Assembly: GCA_001875255.1 (NCBI GenBank)
Contig: MJAN01000001.1
Location: forward strand, 186,001 to 250,000
Reading direction: 5' to 3'
DNA from: Candidatus Sabulitectum silens
GTDB taxonomy: Bacteria > Fermentibacterota > Fermentibacteria > Fermentibacterales > JCC-6
DNA length: 64,000 nt
Below the pieces are notes generated by a model. It did not search any database. It was not told the DNA's origin and saw nothing but the letters and a program-made list of their open reading frames with translations. Shown piece after piece: positions 9,910 through 19,916 of the stretch (positions are counted from its first letter, which is position 1; each line of letters starts with the position of its first letter). The translations under genes and the position numbers were made by a program.

Positions 9910-10963
9910 GTATCCCCGGGAAACACCGGCCGGGGCGGGTGGTTGAGCAGGTTCAGCGTTTCCGCCGCCGGATATTCCCTGCCCCAGAAGCGAATCAGTG
10001 ACAGCGAAGGATCGGACTGAACGGGAATGTCCTTCACGTAGGGGTCGTAGAACCTCTTCTTCAGCATGTCACGCCAGGCCTCAGCTGAGAAAGCCCCCTT
10101 GAGGCCCTCTTTGCCGGGGGAACCCGTGGCCAGAAAACATCGTTCCAGAACAGAAGGTATCTCCGGTCCTCAAAAACATCCTCCCAGGTAATGCCCATGA
10201 ATTCCGCCATGAACCGGTGGCTGTTCTGAAGCTTCGCTATGCTCTCATCGTTGGGGCCGAAGGATTCAATTGACTGGGCGCACGCCGGCAGAAGACCGAT
10301 AACCTCAAGATAGAGGGCGTCCCAGGGATGCTCGGTGTTGGAAAGTTCAGCCATTTTCGTGCCCTCGAACTCCAGCTCCGGGATGGTCCGTACCCTTTCA
10401 TAGGTTGAAACGGCCAGTTCCTGCTGGTAGTTCACCGTGGGCGAGTGGGCGTCTCGTGCCTTCTCAAGGGTGTCACGGGCGGACTGTACAAGGGGGATCC
10501 TGCTCATGTCCAGAAGCACCGTGTCCTCCATGAGCAGGGCGTTGAAGTGTATGGCGTTCTCCGCCTGCTCCTCCAGCTGGAAGATCCGGTCATAGAAGAC
10601 CTTCTGCTTTTCCCGCTGTTCCGGGGGCATGGAATCGTAGGCCATGTGGTATCCCGAAGCGGGGACCGCGGCGGAGGGTATGGTGTCGCCATCGGACATT
10701 TCACCCCGGGCGACCATGGCCTCGATCTCCTCCGGGGGCAGGGGCGGCTCACTGGCGAGCTCCCCCAGAAGGGTAGCGGTTTCGCTGAAAAGGGGGTCCA
10801 TGCTGATCTTCACCATGTCCGCGCCGTTCTCGGCCTTTTCCTCCAGCTTCTTCAGGAGTTCCCCGGCCCTGACAAGCTTCTCATTTTTGGGCCCCAGACT
10901 GGAAGCGTAGTTCGAAAGGGAGAAGCGAAAGCCCTCAAGCATCTGCTTCAGTGTGCTATCCAT
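9900..10963 (-). CDS. Unknown mainly helical protein, second of a coupled pair (one frameshift)
   Basis: About 354 residues, not recognised. It is largely alpha-helical and acidic, without signal peptide or membrane segment (KQMLEGFRFSLSNYASSLG, RAGELLKKLEEKAENGADMV, PEQREKQKVFYDRIFQLEE). The end, after a one-base break near 10128, reads FSAEAWRDMLKKRFYDPYV and RFWGREYPAAETLNLLNHPP. No catalytic motif stands out. The ATG at 10963 overlaps the TAG of the upstream gene by 8 bp, so the two products are probably made together and may form a complex. An upstream in-frame start at 10990 is possible but lies inside the preceding gene. Confidence 0.6.
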
Positions 10964-11576
10964 GGCAGACCTCCCTGAATACGCTCTCAAGGAAAGCCAT
11001 CTGATGGTCGGTGAAGGGCAGCCTGTCCCGGTAGGGTTTGTGGGTCATTATTCTTTCCCATGAAACTTCGGGGTCCGCCTCACGCATCTGTTTCCAGTAT
11101 TCATTGAACACGGCAAGGTCCCTCTGCCGGTCCTTTGAACCCTGGGGGTCGGTGCACAACTGGAAGAGGGACTTGATGACCGAGCCCAGGGCGTTCAGCG
11201 CCAGGTTCTCATTCCTGCCCAATAGAGTTTTCTCTTCGAAGTCCTCCAGGAGTGAACTCAACTCGGCGTGGGAACCGGCGGACTGGATGACCTGGAGCCT
11301 CTGCCTGTCCTCCCGGGCTTTCTTCTCATGGCCCAGCACATCGTAGACAAGGGCCCTGTTGCGGTAGCGGTCGATGGCGTTCGCCTTCCCCGTTGAGAGC
11401 ATGTTCCCGGTCTGCTGAACCTTTCTCTTGAAGGCACCGGGTGAACCGGTTTCCTCAAGCATCTGAAGATAGTACTCGCAGTCCTTTATTGAAGCCTCGT
11501 GCAGCTCCGGCCGCAGTCTGAACCTTTCAAGCTGGGCGGTGAAATATCTCTTCTGCATTTCAAAAGAGTCTATCAT
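10956..11576 (-). CDS. Unknown helical protein, first of a coupled pair
   Basis: Intact 206-residue soluble protein, not recognised. The sequence is strongly helical and charged (DSFEMQKRYFTAQLERFRLR, RYRNRALVYDVLGHEKKARE, LLEDFEEKTLLGRNENLALN) and ends FTDHQMAFLESVFREVCHG. There is no signal peptide, metal motif or nucleotide-binding motif. It overlaps the start of the following unknown gene by 8 bp. The weak repeat-like helix pairs could be TPR-like, but I see no clear TPR consensus. Confidence 0.62.
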   Translation of the reverse strand: MIDSFEMQKRYFTAQLERFRLRPELHEASIKDCEYYLQMLEETGSPGAFKRKVQQTGNMLSTGKANAIDRYRNRALVYDVLGHEKKAREDRQRLQVIQSAGSHAELSSLLEDFEEKTLLGRNENLALNALGSVIKSLFQLCTDPQGSKDRQRDLAVFNEYWKQMREADPEVSWERIMTHKPYRDRLPFTDHQMAFLESVFREVCHG

Positions 11577-11730
11577 GCTTCATCCTTCCGTTGATCCTTC
11601 CACATGAATAAGATCGGGGATCGAACACTCCCGCGCAAGGCTGCCGGGGTTCTGCCGGGGAAGGGCCGAGGCCCTTATACTAGGGTAGTGCCCCGTGGCG
11701 ATACCCGGGGGACAGCAGGGAAGGAAATAG

Positions 11731-13152
11731 ATGAAGAAGACCAAGATAGTGGCCACGATCTCCGATCTGAACTGTTCCGAGGAGTTCCTCAGGGAGCTTT
11801 ATGAGAACGGCATGAACGTGGTGAGATTGAACTCGGCACACCAGTCCCTTGAGGGGTCCCTCAGGATAGTGAAAGCGGTCCGCGCCGTATCCGAGAGAAT
11901 AGGCATCATGATGGATACCAAGGGACCCGAGATAAGGACGGGTCCCTTTACGGAACCCTTCTCAGTGCAGGGGGGAGAAGAGGTAAGGCTCAGCGGCAAC
12001 GCCGAAGTGTGTGCCTCCCGGGGCTGTATTCCCGTAACACACCCGGAGTTCTCCCGGGAAGTACCCGCCGGAAGCAGGGTGCTCATAGACGACGGCGAGA
12101 TAGAGCTTTCCGTAACCGGGAAGGACCGGGGCTCCCTTCTCTGCCGTGTCCTCAACGGAGGCGAGATCAGGGGCAGGAAGAGCGTGAATGTGCCCAATGT
12201 GCTTATCGACCTTCCCCCGGTGAGCGAAAAAGACCGTGAATACATCGATTTCGCCGTTGAGAACCGTCTTGATTTCATCGCCCATTCCTTCGTACGGAAC
12301 AGGGAGGATGTTCAGGCGGTGCAGGAGATACTGGACAGCCGGGGAAGCAACATCAAGATAATTGCCAAGATCGAGAACCAGAGCGGTGTGGACCACATCG
12401 ACGAGATACTGGAAGTGGCCTACGGCGTGATGGTGGCCAGGGGTGACCTGGCCATAGAGATCCCCTTCGAGAAGGTCCCGGGAATACAGAAGATGCTCAT
12501 CGACAGGTGCATCCTTCGCAGGAAGCCGGTGATAATAGCAACCCAGATGCTTCACAGCATGATAGAGGACCCCCGCCCCACCCGTGCCGAGGTGAACGAC
12601 GTGGCCAGCGCCGTATACAGCCAGACCGACGCGGTGATGCTCAGCGGAGAGACCGCCGTGGGAGCCTATCCGGTTGAATCGGTGAAGGCAATGGCCGCCA
12701 TCGCCGAAGAGGTTGAGAAGAGCAAAGAGCCCATGAATGACATCCCCATCGCCGTGGTGAACAACCGTATCTCAGCCTTCCTTATAAAGGCCACGGTGGA
12801 GGCCGCGGTGGAACTGGACGCGAAGGCTGTGATAGCCGACACCACTTCGGGAAGGACCATAAGGAGCCTGGCGGCCTACAGGGGCAACAGGGTCATCTAT
12901 GCCCAGAGCTACTCCAGGGAAACCGTCCGGCATCTGTCCCTTTCCTACGGGGTTCAGGCCCGCTACATGGAACCCGGGGAGGTGACCCACGAGTTCGTGG
13001 GCAATGCCCTTAAGGAACTCAGGAAGCGGACACTGCTGCAGAATGAGGACATGGTGGTTGTGGTGGCGGGAAACTTCGGCAGGAGCAAGGGCGTTTCCTT
13101 CGTGGAGATAGGTTCGGTGGAAAGCCTGATAGAGGCCAGCCTGAAAAACTGA
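11731..13152 (+). CDS. pyk: Pyruvate kinase
   Basis: Intact 473-residue glycolytic enzyme converting phosphoenolpyruvate and ADP to pyruvate and ATP. Conserved blocks are TKIVATISD, NVVRLNSAHQS (family usually NFSHG), MMDTKGPEIRTG, IIAKIENQSGVDHIDEIL with the catalytic lysine, GVMVARGDLAIEIP, PVIIATQMLHSMI and PTRAEVNDVASAV. The C-terminal regulatory domain is present (VIADTTSGRTIRSLAAYRG). A GGAAGG ribosome site precedes ATG 11731. The substitution of SAH for FSH in the N-terminal motif is mild. It stands alone between the unknown pair and the ABC operon. Confidence 0.96.
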   Translation: MKKTKIVATISDLNCSEEFLRELYENGMNVVRLNSAHQSLEGSLRIVKAVRAVSERIGIMMDTKGPEIRTGPFTEPFSVQGGEEVRLSGNAEVCASRGCIPVTHPEFSREVPAGSRVLIDDGEIELSVTGKDRGSLLCRVLNGGEIRGRKSVNVPNVLIDLPPVSEKDREYIDFAVENRLDFIAHSFVRNREDVQAVQEILDSRGSNIKIIAKIENQSGVDHIDEILEVAYGVMVARGDLAIEIPFEKVPGIQKMLIDRCILRRKPVIIATQMLHSMIEDPRPTRAEVNDVASAVYSQTDAVMLSGETAVGAYPVESVKAMAAIAEEVEKSKEPMNDIPIAVVNNRISAFLIKATVEAAVELDAKAVIADTTSGRTIRSLAAYRGNRVIYAQSYSRETVRHLSLSYGVQARYMEPGEVTHEFVGNALKELRKRTLLQNEDMVVVVAGNFGRSKGVSFVEIGSVESLIEASLKN

Positions 13153-13199
13153 CAGGATAAAAGGGAAGTGCACAATGGGCATTCGTGAAGGTTGATGCC

Positions 13200-13945
13200 T
13201 CAGGTTGACAGGGCTGGCTGCACCGGCCTCAGGCCCTTCACCACCTCGGCGAACTCGGGAGAGTACCTGTCCGGCCCGCCGGTGAAGGAAACCGTTTCAT
13301 CCCTTATCAGGGTGCCGGGCCTGCCGCCGAGCACGCAGATCCTGTGGCCCAGGTAGACCGCCTCCTCGGTGTTGTGGGTTACATAGACCACCGTGGAGGA
13401 AAGGTTAGACACAAGCTTTCTGAGCATGTCCTGGAGCCTGTGGCCGATTTCCTGGTCGAGGCTTGAAAAGGGTTCGTCAAGCAGGAGGACATCGGGGTCG
13501 GTAACTATTCCCCTGGCCAGGGCAACCCGCTGCCTCATTCCGCCTGAAAGCTGGTGGGGATGGCTTTTTCAAAACCGCCCAGTCCCACCTCCTCAAGCAC
13601 CGCGCCCGCCTTCTCCCTGGCGGCGTTCTTCTTCCAGCCATCCGCCCTGAGGGGAAAGGCGGTGTTGTCCAGCGCCGAGAGCCAGGGGAAGAGGGCGCCC
13701 TCCTGGAACACGAAGCCTATCTTCCCCTTTTCCGGCTGTGGCTGCAGAAGGGCAGTTCCCGAATCCGGCTCTTCCAGACCGGCGATGATCCTGAGCAAAG
13801 TGGTCTTTCCGCAGCCGGTGGGGCCGAGGAGGCAGAGGAATTCCCCCGGTGCGATGGTGAGCGTAAGGGGACCCAGGGCGTGGAGGACCCTGTCCTTCTC
13901 CTGGTAGTGCTTTTCCACCGCCGTAAGGGTTATTGCGGTTCCCAT
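13200..13945 (-). CDS. ABC transporter ATP-binding protein, nitrate/sulfonate/taurine type (one frameshift)
   Basis: About 248 residues with all ABC ATPase motifs: Walker [16 protein letters not shown]-loop [13 protein letters not shown], signature [14 protein letters not shown], Walker [13 protein letters not shown] and H-loop [11 protein letters not shown]. It resembles SsuB/TauB/NrtD. The frame breaks at 13556-13559 (a G-run that lost one base) exactly before the signature motif. Its ATG at 13945 overlaps the TAA of the permease gene. It energises the importer formed with the two upstream genes. Confidence 0.9.
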
Positions 13946-14808
13946 TAGCGCTCCTTTGCCCTGAGGACCAGGCTTGCCTCGCCCATGTCAGCCAGCCCCT
14001 TGGAGAAGAGTGCCCCTACCAGGGCTATGATCAGTATGCACGCAAGCATCACATCGTACCTGGATATGGTGTAGGAGTACCTGAGCAGATAGCCGATGCC
14101 GGAGTTGGTCCCCGGAAGCATCTCCGCGGCGATTATCACCATCCAGGTTCGCCCCATGGCCATTTTGTAGCCCGCCAGTATGTCCGGAAGGGAAGCGGGG
14201 AGGGTTACATGGGTGAAGGTGAACCATTTCCCCGCGCCGGAAACCCTTGCTGCCTCGTAGTGCACCCTTCGTATTCCCCGGACTCCGTGCATGGTTTCAA
14301 GTATTACGGGGAAGACAGCTCCCCAGAACAGAACGAATATCATCCCGAGCTGAACTTCGTTGAAGATGTGCCTGGAGTACCTCAGGTGGTCCAGTCCCAG
14401 AAGGGTGGTGAGGGTGGTATTCCTGAAGAGGATTATGGAAAGGGGGAGAAGGGCCAGGGGTGAAAGGGGCCTGGCGAGTTCAGTTACCAGGTAGAGGGTC
14501 CGCCTTGTGGTTCCGTTGGCTCCCATCAGAAATCCGATGGGCGTTCCTATCAGTATGCCCGCCGCCATTCCCAGAACGACCCTGACCAGGCTCAGATAGA
14601 TGTTCCAGAGAAGAGAGCCGCTTGAGGCTATGTCACTGCCAGGATCAGCGAGAACCCTGAGAACATCCGAGGGAGGGGGAAGGACCGTTCCCCCTCCCCT
14701 TGTGGAAAAGTGCCAGAAAAGAAGAAGGACCAGGGGCAGTATCAGCCCCTCCGGGGAGAGCACCCCGGATCCCCGTCCCCGGTTGTTTCCCCTTTTCCGG
14801 AAGGTCAT
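13945..14808 (-). CDS. ABC transporter permease, nitrate/sulfonate/taurine type
   Basis: Intact 287-residue inner-membrane permease of the binding-protein-dependent family. The first helix is LILPLVLLLFWHFS. The EAA loop that docks onto the ATPase is YEAARVSGAGKWFTFTHVTL followed by PASLPDILAGYKMAMG. Several hydrophobic helices are visible (VLGMAAGILIGTPIGFLMG, MIFVLFWGAVFPVILETMHG, VMLACILIIALVGALFSKGL). It sits between the binding protein (4 bp upstream) and the ATPase (overlapping). Confidence 0.9.
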   Translation of the reverse strand: MTFRKRGNNRGRGSGVLSPEGLILPLVLLLFWHFSTRGGGTVLPPPSDVLRVLADPGSDIASSGSLLWNIYLSLVRVVLGMAAGILIGTPIGFLMGANGTTRRTLYLVTELARPLSPLALLPLSIILFRNTTLTTLLGLDHLRYSRHIFNEVQLGMIFVLFWGAVFPVILETMHGVRGIRRVHYEAARVSGAGKWFTFTHVTLPASLPDILAGYKMAMGRTWMVIIAAEMLPGTNSGIGYLLRYSYTISRYDVMLACILIIALVGALFSKGLADMGEASLVLRAKER

Positions 14809-14812
14809 GGTC

Positions 14813-15972
14813 TCAGATCCCTCCGTATTCCTCTGGAAGATGGCTGAAGAAGAAGAGCTCCGCCTCCACCGCCTGGGGGTCTTCAGCCGCCATGGGGCCG
14901 GTGAGTATTCCCAGGTCGGTCATGTTCTCAAGGATCAGGTGCATGTTGGAGATGAACTCCGGGGTTACATGCATGTCGTAGATGCTTGTGGCCATCGATG
15001 GAAGGGTTACCTCAATGGGGACGTCACACCACTGGGAGACCGCCTCCGCGGCATCTTCCCTGCTGGTGTTCATGTAATCCGTGGCGTATGTGAACAGTTC
15101 CAGGACCGCAGCAACCCCTTCGGGGTTCTCCTCAAGGATCTCCGGAGTGGCCGCCAGGGCGCAGCAGGGATGGTCGCCGAAGATCCCCGGGGGCAGCTCG
15201 TGTAGGGGTGCCACCACCTTGCCGATACCGTTATGGGCCGAGAGGTAGGGATGGGGGTTGTTGGATACGAAACCGTCGATAAGTCCCTCCATCAGGGCGG
15301 GGTTCATGTTAGCGGCGCCCTGGGCGTTGTAAAGAAGCACCTTTGAGCCCGGTTCGGGACTGGAGGAATAGCTGTAGGGGATCCCCTGGTGGGTCAGGGC
15401 TGCCTCGAGGATGACCACCGCCACGGAGGTGGGGCTCTTGAATGCTATGGTAACGGGCTCCGGGCTGTTCATTACCCAGTTTACGAAGGAGTCCCAGTCA
15501 TTCACCTGATCGTTGTCTGCGCTGACAACCAGCATGTCGCCGTCGAAGTGAAGTGGGGAGATAATTCTGATACCCGAGCCCCTGTCATTGCTGGAGGCGA
15601 AGGCCGCAACACCACCGAACCCGATGTCGAAAACACCGGCGTCATGTTGTTGGGCACCTCCATGGCGCCCTGTGACTGGATGGTCTGGATCTCGGCCACC
15701 TTGACCCCGTCCTTTATCAGGGCATAGAAGTCCTCCCCCAGATGCACCAGATGAACGGGGTAGAGTTCGCTCATTTCCTCACCCCGGAGCGCCGCCACGA
15801 ACATTGCCGAGTGGTGATCCTGCTTTACATAGCCCACCCTTATCAGCGGGGCCTCGGCATGGATGTCCAGCTGGTTTTCAGTGGTCTCAGCGGTTGTCTC
15901 CGGCTGTTCTCCGCATCCGGTCAGGAGTACTGCCGCCGCCATGGACCACAGGTATAGTGCTTTGAATCTCAA
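14813..15972 (-). CDS. ABC transporter substrate-binding lipoprotein, NMT1/SsuA-like (one frameshift)
   Basis: About 386 residues. Lipoprotein signal ALYLWSMAAAVLLTGCG, then the periplasmic-binding fold opening IRVGYVKQDHHSAMFVAALR, DIGFGGVAAFASSNDRG after the frame break near 15657, FKSPTSVAVVILEAALTH, and GFVSNNPHPYLSAHNG. The sequence resembles binding proteins for sulfonates, taurine or pyrimidine precursors, but the ligand cannot be assigned. The hinge motif PCCALAATPEIL with paired cysteines is unusual. First gene of the three-gene importer; its 5' region carries a structured element (16054-16117). Confidence 0.85.
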
Positions 15973-16310
15973 GTTTGCTGCCCTCTCAATTGTGACCGTT
16001 TGTCTACGGTCGGTTGCCGGCGGGGGCAGTGCAGAAGTTCAGCCCAGGATCTTGGGAACCTGCCCGCCACCGGAATAAGGGCTCCTACAGAGCCCGCTTC
16101 GGCGCTCTCAGGTTCCCGGGAATACCAGGTGGTGGTTCATTCTTTGGTTCTCCTTCTGGTGCGCGTTTTGTGAAACCTGAGAATAAAGGAAGGGAAGGAG
16201 CCTGTCAACCTGAGGTAAATGGACCCGGCGGAAGGAATTGTTGACTTCAGTGAAGTCGCTGTCCATGTTCCCACGTTGACCCCTTGCCCCATACCCTTTT
16301 GGAGACATAC
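15973..16310. other. Divergent intergenic region, 338 bp, with a predicted folded element
   Basis: No coding frame of interest. It separates the minus-strand ABC operon from the plus-strand VTT-domain gene and so should hold both promoters. The only strong structure is the nested inverted repeat at 16054-16117. No convincing consensus of a named riboswitch class was found on either strand. Confidence 0.5.
16054..16117. other. Nested inverted repeat: potential three-way-junction RNA
   Basis: GGGAACCTG (16054-16062) pairs perfectly with CAGGTTCCC (16109-16117). Inside lie two more perfect hairpins: GGGCTC/GAGCCC with loop CTACA (16079-16095) and CGC/GCG closed by a TTCG tetraloop (16095-16104), which share one base at their junction. 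The design of an outer 9-bp stem with two inner stems is riboswitch-like. It lies about 80-145 bp upstream of the substrate-binding-protein start on the minus strand and about 195 bp upstream of the VTT gene on the plus strand. Orientation is unknown. Confidence 0.45.
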
Positions 16311-17036
16311 ATGGCCTCACCATCGGTAATCCGGTTTCTGAAGACGGCTCTGCTGTGCTTTACCATTGCCCTTGTGGTGATCCCCGCGGTGATGGTGGCC
16401 AACAGGGTGGAAACCCCCGGAGGGCTCAGGGAGGTGTTCTCCTCGAAGGAAACACTCAGGGAGTTCGTGGAAAGCTATGGGCTGCTGGCCCCCCTGGTCT
16501 TCTTTCTACTTCAGACAATGCAGATAGTTATCGCCCCCATACCGGGAAATGTAACCACAATTGCAGGGGGACTTCTCTTCGGGTTCTGGAAGAGCTTTGC
16601 CCTGACAACCGCCGCCCTTGTGTGCGGTTCCTCCATGGCCTTCATGCTGTCACGGATGTTCGGCAGACCGCTGGTGGACAGGTTCGTGAGCCCCGGGGTC
16701 ATCGATCGCTATTTTGACAGACTGTCCCGGAGGTACACCGTTTATCTTTTCCTTCTTTTCCTGTTCCCCCTGTTCCCCGACGACGCCCTCTGCTTCCTGG
16801 CGGGTTTGACCTCCATTCGCTACCCGGTGTTCCTGCTGATCGTCCTGGTGGCAAGGCCCCCGGGTCTCGCCTTCAGCGCGCTGGTGGGCGCCGGGCTGAT
16901 CTCCATGTCTCTGTGGGGGTGGATAGCCCTGGGGCTGGTTTCAGGCGCACTTCTGTATCTGTCGCTTAAATACGGTGAGAGGATAGAGATCCGTCTGGAG
17001 AAGTTCCTGTTCAGGCTTCGAGGAAGAAGAAGTTAA
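16311..17036 (+). CDS. VTT (DedA/TVP38-TMEM64-like) domain membrane protein
   Basis: Intact protein of about 241 residues from ATG 16311, chosen because TGGAGACAT lies 7 bp upstream; a further in-frame start at 16284 has no ribosome site. It has an N-terminal helix (TALLCFTIALVVIPAVMVA), then the VTT core: QIVIAPIPGNVTTIAGGLLF and LFPLFPDDALCFLAGLTSI, which correspond to the two re-entrant loops, and a final pair of helices. VTT proteins are linked to lipid scrambling or undecaprenyl-phosphate recycling. The specific substrate is not evident. Confidence 0.85.
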   Translation: MASPSVIRFLKTALLCFTIALVVIPAVMVANRVETPGGLREVFSSKETLREFVESYGLLAPLVFFLLQTMQIVIAPIPGNVTTIAGGLLFGFWKSFALTTAALVCGSSMAFMLSRMFGRPLVDRFVSPGVIDRYFDRLSRRYTVYLFLLFLFPLFPDDALCFLAGLTSIRYPVFLLIVLVARPPGLAFSALVGAGLISMSLWGWIALGLVSGALLYLSLKYGERIEIRLEKFLFRLRGRRS

Positions 17037-17114
17037 CCTTGCCCCGAAGCCCTGGCTCCTTCATGTTGCGGTATACATTCGGGATGTTCAACCCTTTTGA
17101 TTCGGAGGAGTGCC

Positions 17115-18790
17115 ATGTCTTCATTCCCAAGTGACATAGAGATAGCTAGAAAGGCCACACCAAGGCCCATCACCGAGGTAGCCGCCGGTCTGGGGCTGAA
17201 GTCCGGGGATATGGACCTTTACGGAACCGACAAGGCCAAGGTTCACCTGGACACCATTGAAACCCGTGCCAGGGGCCGGGGCAGGCTGGTCCTTGTGTCC
17301 GCCATCACACCCACCGCCGCCGGTGCCGGGAAGACCACATCCACCATAGGCCTTACCCAGGGGCTCGCCCGGATCGGGGAGAGGGCATGCTGCGCCGTAA
17401 GGGAGCCGTCACTGGGGCCGATCTTCGGTATGAAGGGAGGAGCAGCCGGAGGGGGCTACTCACAGATCATTCCCATGGAAGACATTAACCTTCACTTCAC
17501 CGGTGACATGCACGCCATAACCGCGGCGAACAACCTTCTGGCTGCTGCCCTGGACAACCATCTGCACCAGGGCAACCCCTCCAGACTGGATTCAAGGACC
17601 GTGGGCTTCCGCAGGGTCATGGACATGAATGACCGTTCCTCCGGGACACCATCATCGGCCTGGGCGGCCGAACACAGGGGGTTCCCAGGGAAACCGGCTT
17701 TGACATAACCGCCGCCTCGGAGATTATGGCCATTCTCGCCCTTGCAACGGACATGGACGACCTGAAGGCCAGGATGAATCGGATCTTCATTGGTCTCACC
17801 TACGACCGGGAACCGGTAACCGCGGCGGACATAGGAGTAACAGGGGCCATGGCCATGCTGCTCAAGGACGCCATAATGCCCAATCTGGTCCAGACCCTCG
17901 AGGGAAGTCCGGCATTCGTTCACTGCGGCCCCTTCGCCAACATCGCCCACGGATGCAACTCCATACTTGCCACGAAAATGGCCGTTGCCTTCTCGGACTG
18001 GGCAATAACCGAGGCCGGATTCGGCTTCGACCTGGGCGCTGAGAAGTTCTTTGACATCAAGTGCCAGTACGGCGACCTCTGCCCGTCGCTTGTGGTGCTG
18101 GTGGTAACCTGCAGGGCTCTCAAGATGCACGGGGGACTTAAGCGTAAGGAGAGGAACCAGCCCGACCCCGATGCCGTTACAAGGGGTCTTCCGAACATGG
18201 AGAAGCACATAGAGAACATCGCCAAGTTTGGTCTTCCATCGGTGGTATGCCTGAACAGGTACTCCACCGACACCGATGACGAGCTGAAGGTGGTACTGGA
18301 CAGATGCAGGGAGCTTGGTGTCCCGGCGGCCCTCAGCAACGGCTTCCTTCAGGGAGGGGCCGGAATGGAAGACCTGGCCGAACTGGTGAAGGAGAACTCC
18401 CGTGACTGCTCCGGCTGCTTCAAGCCGCTTTATGACTGGAACTGGGATGTGAAGAAAAAAATTGAGACCGTGGCGAAACGGATCTACGGGGCTGAACACA
18501 TAGACTACAGGTCACTGGCGAAGTCGGACCTTAGAACAATTGAAAGACTGGGCTACGACAAGCTCCCAGTCTGCATCGCGAAAACACAGAAGTCCCTGTC
18601 CGACAACCCTCATCTGCTGGGAAGGCCAAAGGACTTCATAGTAACGGTACGGGAGATAGAGATAGCAGCGGGGGCAGGTTTCCTGGTTCCCATCACCGGA
18701 GACATCATGAGAATGCCCGGTCTTCCTAAGAAACCCGCCGCAGAAAACATGGATGTGGATTCCTCCGGGGTGGTGAAGGGGCTTTTCTGA
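17115..18790 (+). CDS. fhs: Formate-tetrahydrofolate ligase (one frameshift)
   Basis: About 559 residues. ATP-dependent formyltetrahydrofolate synthetase, the formate-fixing step of the C1/Wood-Ljungdahl methyl branch and of purine formylation. Motifs are the P-loop-like [75 protein letters not shown], and the C-terminal [16 protein letters not shown]. The frame breaks near 17635 after MNDR and continues [14 protein letters not shown] 17115 follows GGAGGAG. The usual P-loop PTPAGEGKTT reads [10 protein letters not shown] here, a mild departure. It converges on the glycosyltransferase gene with one base between stops. Confidence 0.93.
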
Positions 18791-18791
18791 T

Positions 18792-19913
18792 TCAGCGCTC
18801 CAGGGCGTCGAGATGGGCCTGATGTATCAGGGAGCCAGCTTGTTCACGGCTGTGTCTTTCCTGAACTGTTTGTCGTACCTGTTCCGTGTTGATGCCGTGG
18901 CGGTCCTCAAGGATGAGACGCATTTTTTCGGCAATATCCTTCACTTGGCAGGGCTTTACGGTGAGGGCCCAGCTGCTTTCCCCCTGAAGAGGATACAGGG
19001 CCCGGGCCGTTGTGATGCTGGGCATCCGCAGGCCATTGCCTCCACAAGATCTGTGGAGTGAAAATTGTCGATGGAGGGGTAGACGAACCCCGGCAGCTCC
19101 TGAGGAGTTCAGCCCGGTCTTCCGTCTGCAGTGACCCGGGAAGGTGAAGGAACCGGGTTTCAGCTTTTTTTCGGCGAGCTTCATCATCTCATGGCGCCAT
19201 CCGCCCTGTCCGGCCAGGTGAAGGACAGTATCCGGATAGAGATGCTGCACCATGCTGAAGGCGCCTATGATGTCTTCCACCCTTTCGTTCTGGGCGAAAC
19301 CGGATACATGGATCAGGTCCATGTTCCTCTTCTCCTTACCCGTGGAGGTAAAGATGCTGGTGTTGACCGGCTCCGGCAGCCACCTTACATCACCCCTGAT
19401 CCCGTACTGCCGCAGGTCCTCCTTTCCGTTCCTTGATGAGCAAAGGATCACCTTCGCCCGTTTGAAGGTCCTTCTGCACCGGCTTTTCATCATCGGGCTG
19501 ACCAGCCTTTTGTGAAAGCCGGACCAGTGCTGACTGATCACGAATGGAATGCCCAGGGCCGAGGCGGACCTTCCGGCGTAGAAGGCGGACATGTCCTGGC
19601 AGTGGATGACATGGGGACGACCCCACTGCCCCAGGGCCAATGCAAGCCCCCTCTGCCACAGAACGGTCCTTGCCGCTGAATCAAGGATAGCCGATCCCGT
19701 TGAGGGAGGAGTGATATCTATAACGCCCGTACCATCCAGGGAATATCTGGATACTCCGGAAGAAGATGAAGCTCTGCCGCCCTCCCTGAGAATGAGGATG
19801 TTGACTTCGTCGTGGAGCATGGCTGACTTTATCTGTTCCCTCAGAAGGGTCCCCGCCCCGGGTGAAGTTCCTTCACCGGCGGGATACCACCATGGTACAT
19901 AGAGTACCCTCAT
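18792..19913 (-). CDS. Glycosyltransferase family 4 (internal frameshifts)
   Basis: About 374 residues with a GT-B fold. The N-terminus is MRVLYVPWWYPAGEGTSPGA, typical of exopolysaccharide-type GT4 enzymes with an extended entry loop. Middle motifs are VIHCQDMSAFYAGRSASALG, PFVISQHWSGFHK and VRWLPEPVNTSIF. The nucleotide-binding end should read SLQTEDRAELLRSC, FVYPSIDNFHSTDLVEAMAC. It appears only when the frame is switched near 19127, 19098 and 19010, so the apparently open reading frame there is partly an artefact. Likely role: cell-surface glycan assembly. The acceptor and donor are unknown. Confidence 0.8.
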   Translation of the reverse strand: MRVLYVPWWYPAGEGTSPGAGTLLREQIKSAMLHDEVNILILREGGRASSSSGVSRYSLDGTGVIDITPPSTGSAILDSAARTVLWQRGLALALGQWGRPHVIHCQDMSAFYAGRSASALGIPFVISQHWSGFHKRLVSPMMKSRCRRTFKRAKVILCSSRNGKEDLRQYGIRGDVRWLPEPVNTSIFTSTGKEKRNMDLIHVSGFAQNERVEDIIGAFSMVQHLYPDTVLHLAGQGGWRHEMMKLAEKKLKPGSFTFPGHCRRKTGLNSSGAAGVRLPLHRQFSLHRSCGGNGLRMPSITTARALYPLQGESSWALTVKPCQVKDIAEKMRLILEDRHGINTEQVRQTVQERHSREQAGSLIHQAHLDALER

Positions 19914-19916
19914 CTT

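Noticed and set aside
11604-11804. Short plus-strand frame before pyruvate kinase
   Set aside because: It overlaps the pyk start in another frame and has no ribosome site; it reads through the likely pyk leader.
15973-16310. Cobalamin or TPP riboswitch
   Set aside because: Pieces such as CTGCCCCCG and CTGAGA occur, but the ordered consensus boxes of either class are not found on one strand, so only an unnamed structured element is reported.
17492-18499. 335-codon minus-strand open frame
   Set aside because: Antisense to formate-tetrahydrofolate ligase; no domain or ribosome site.
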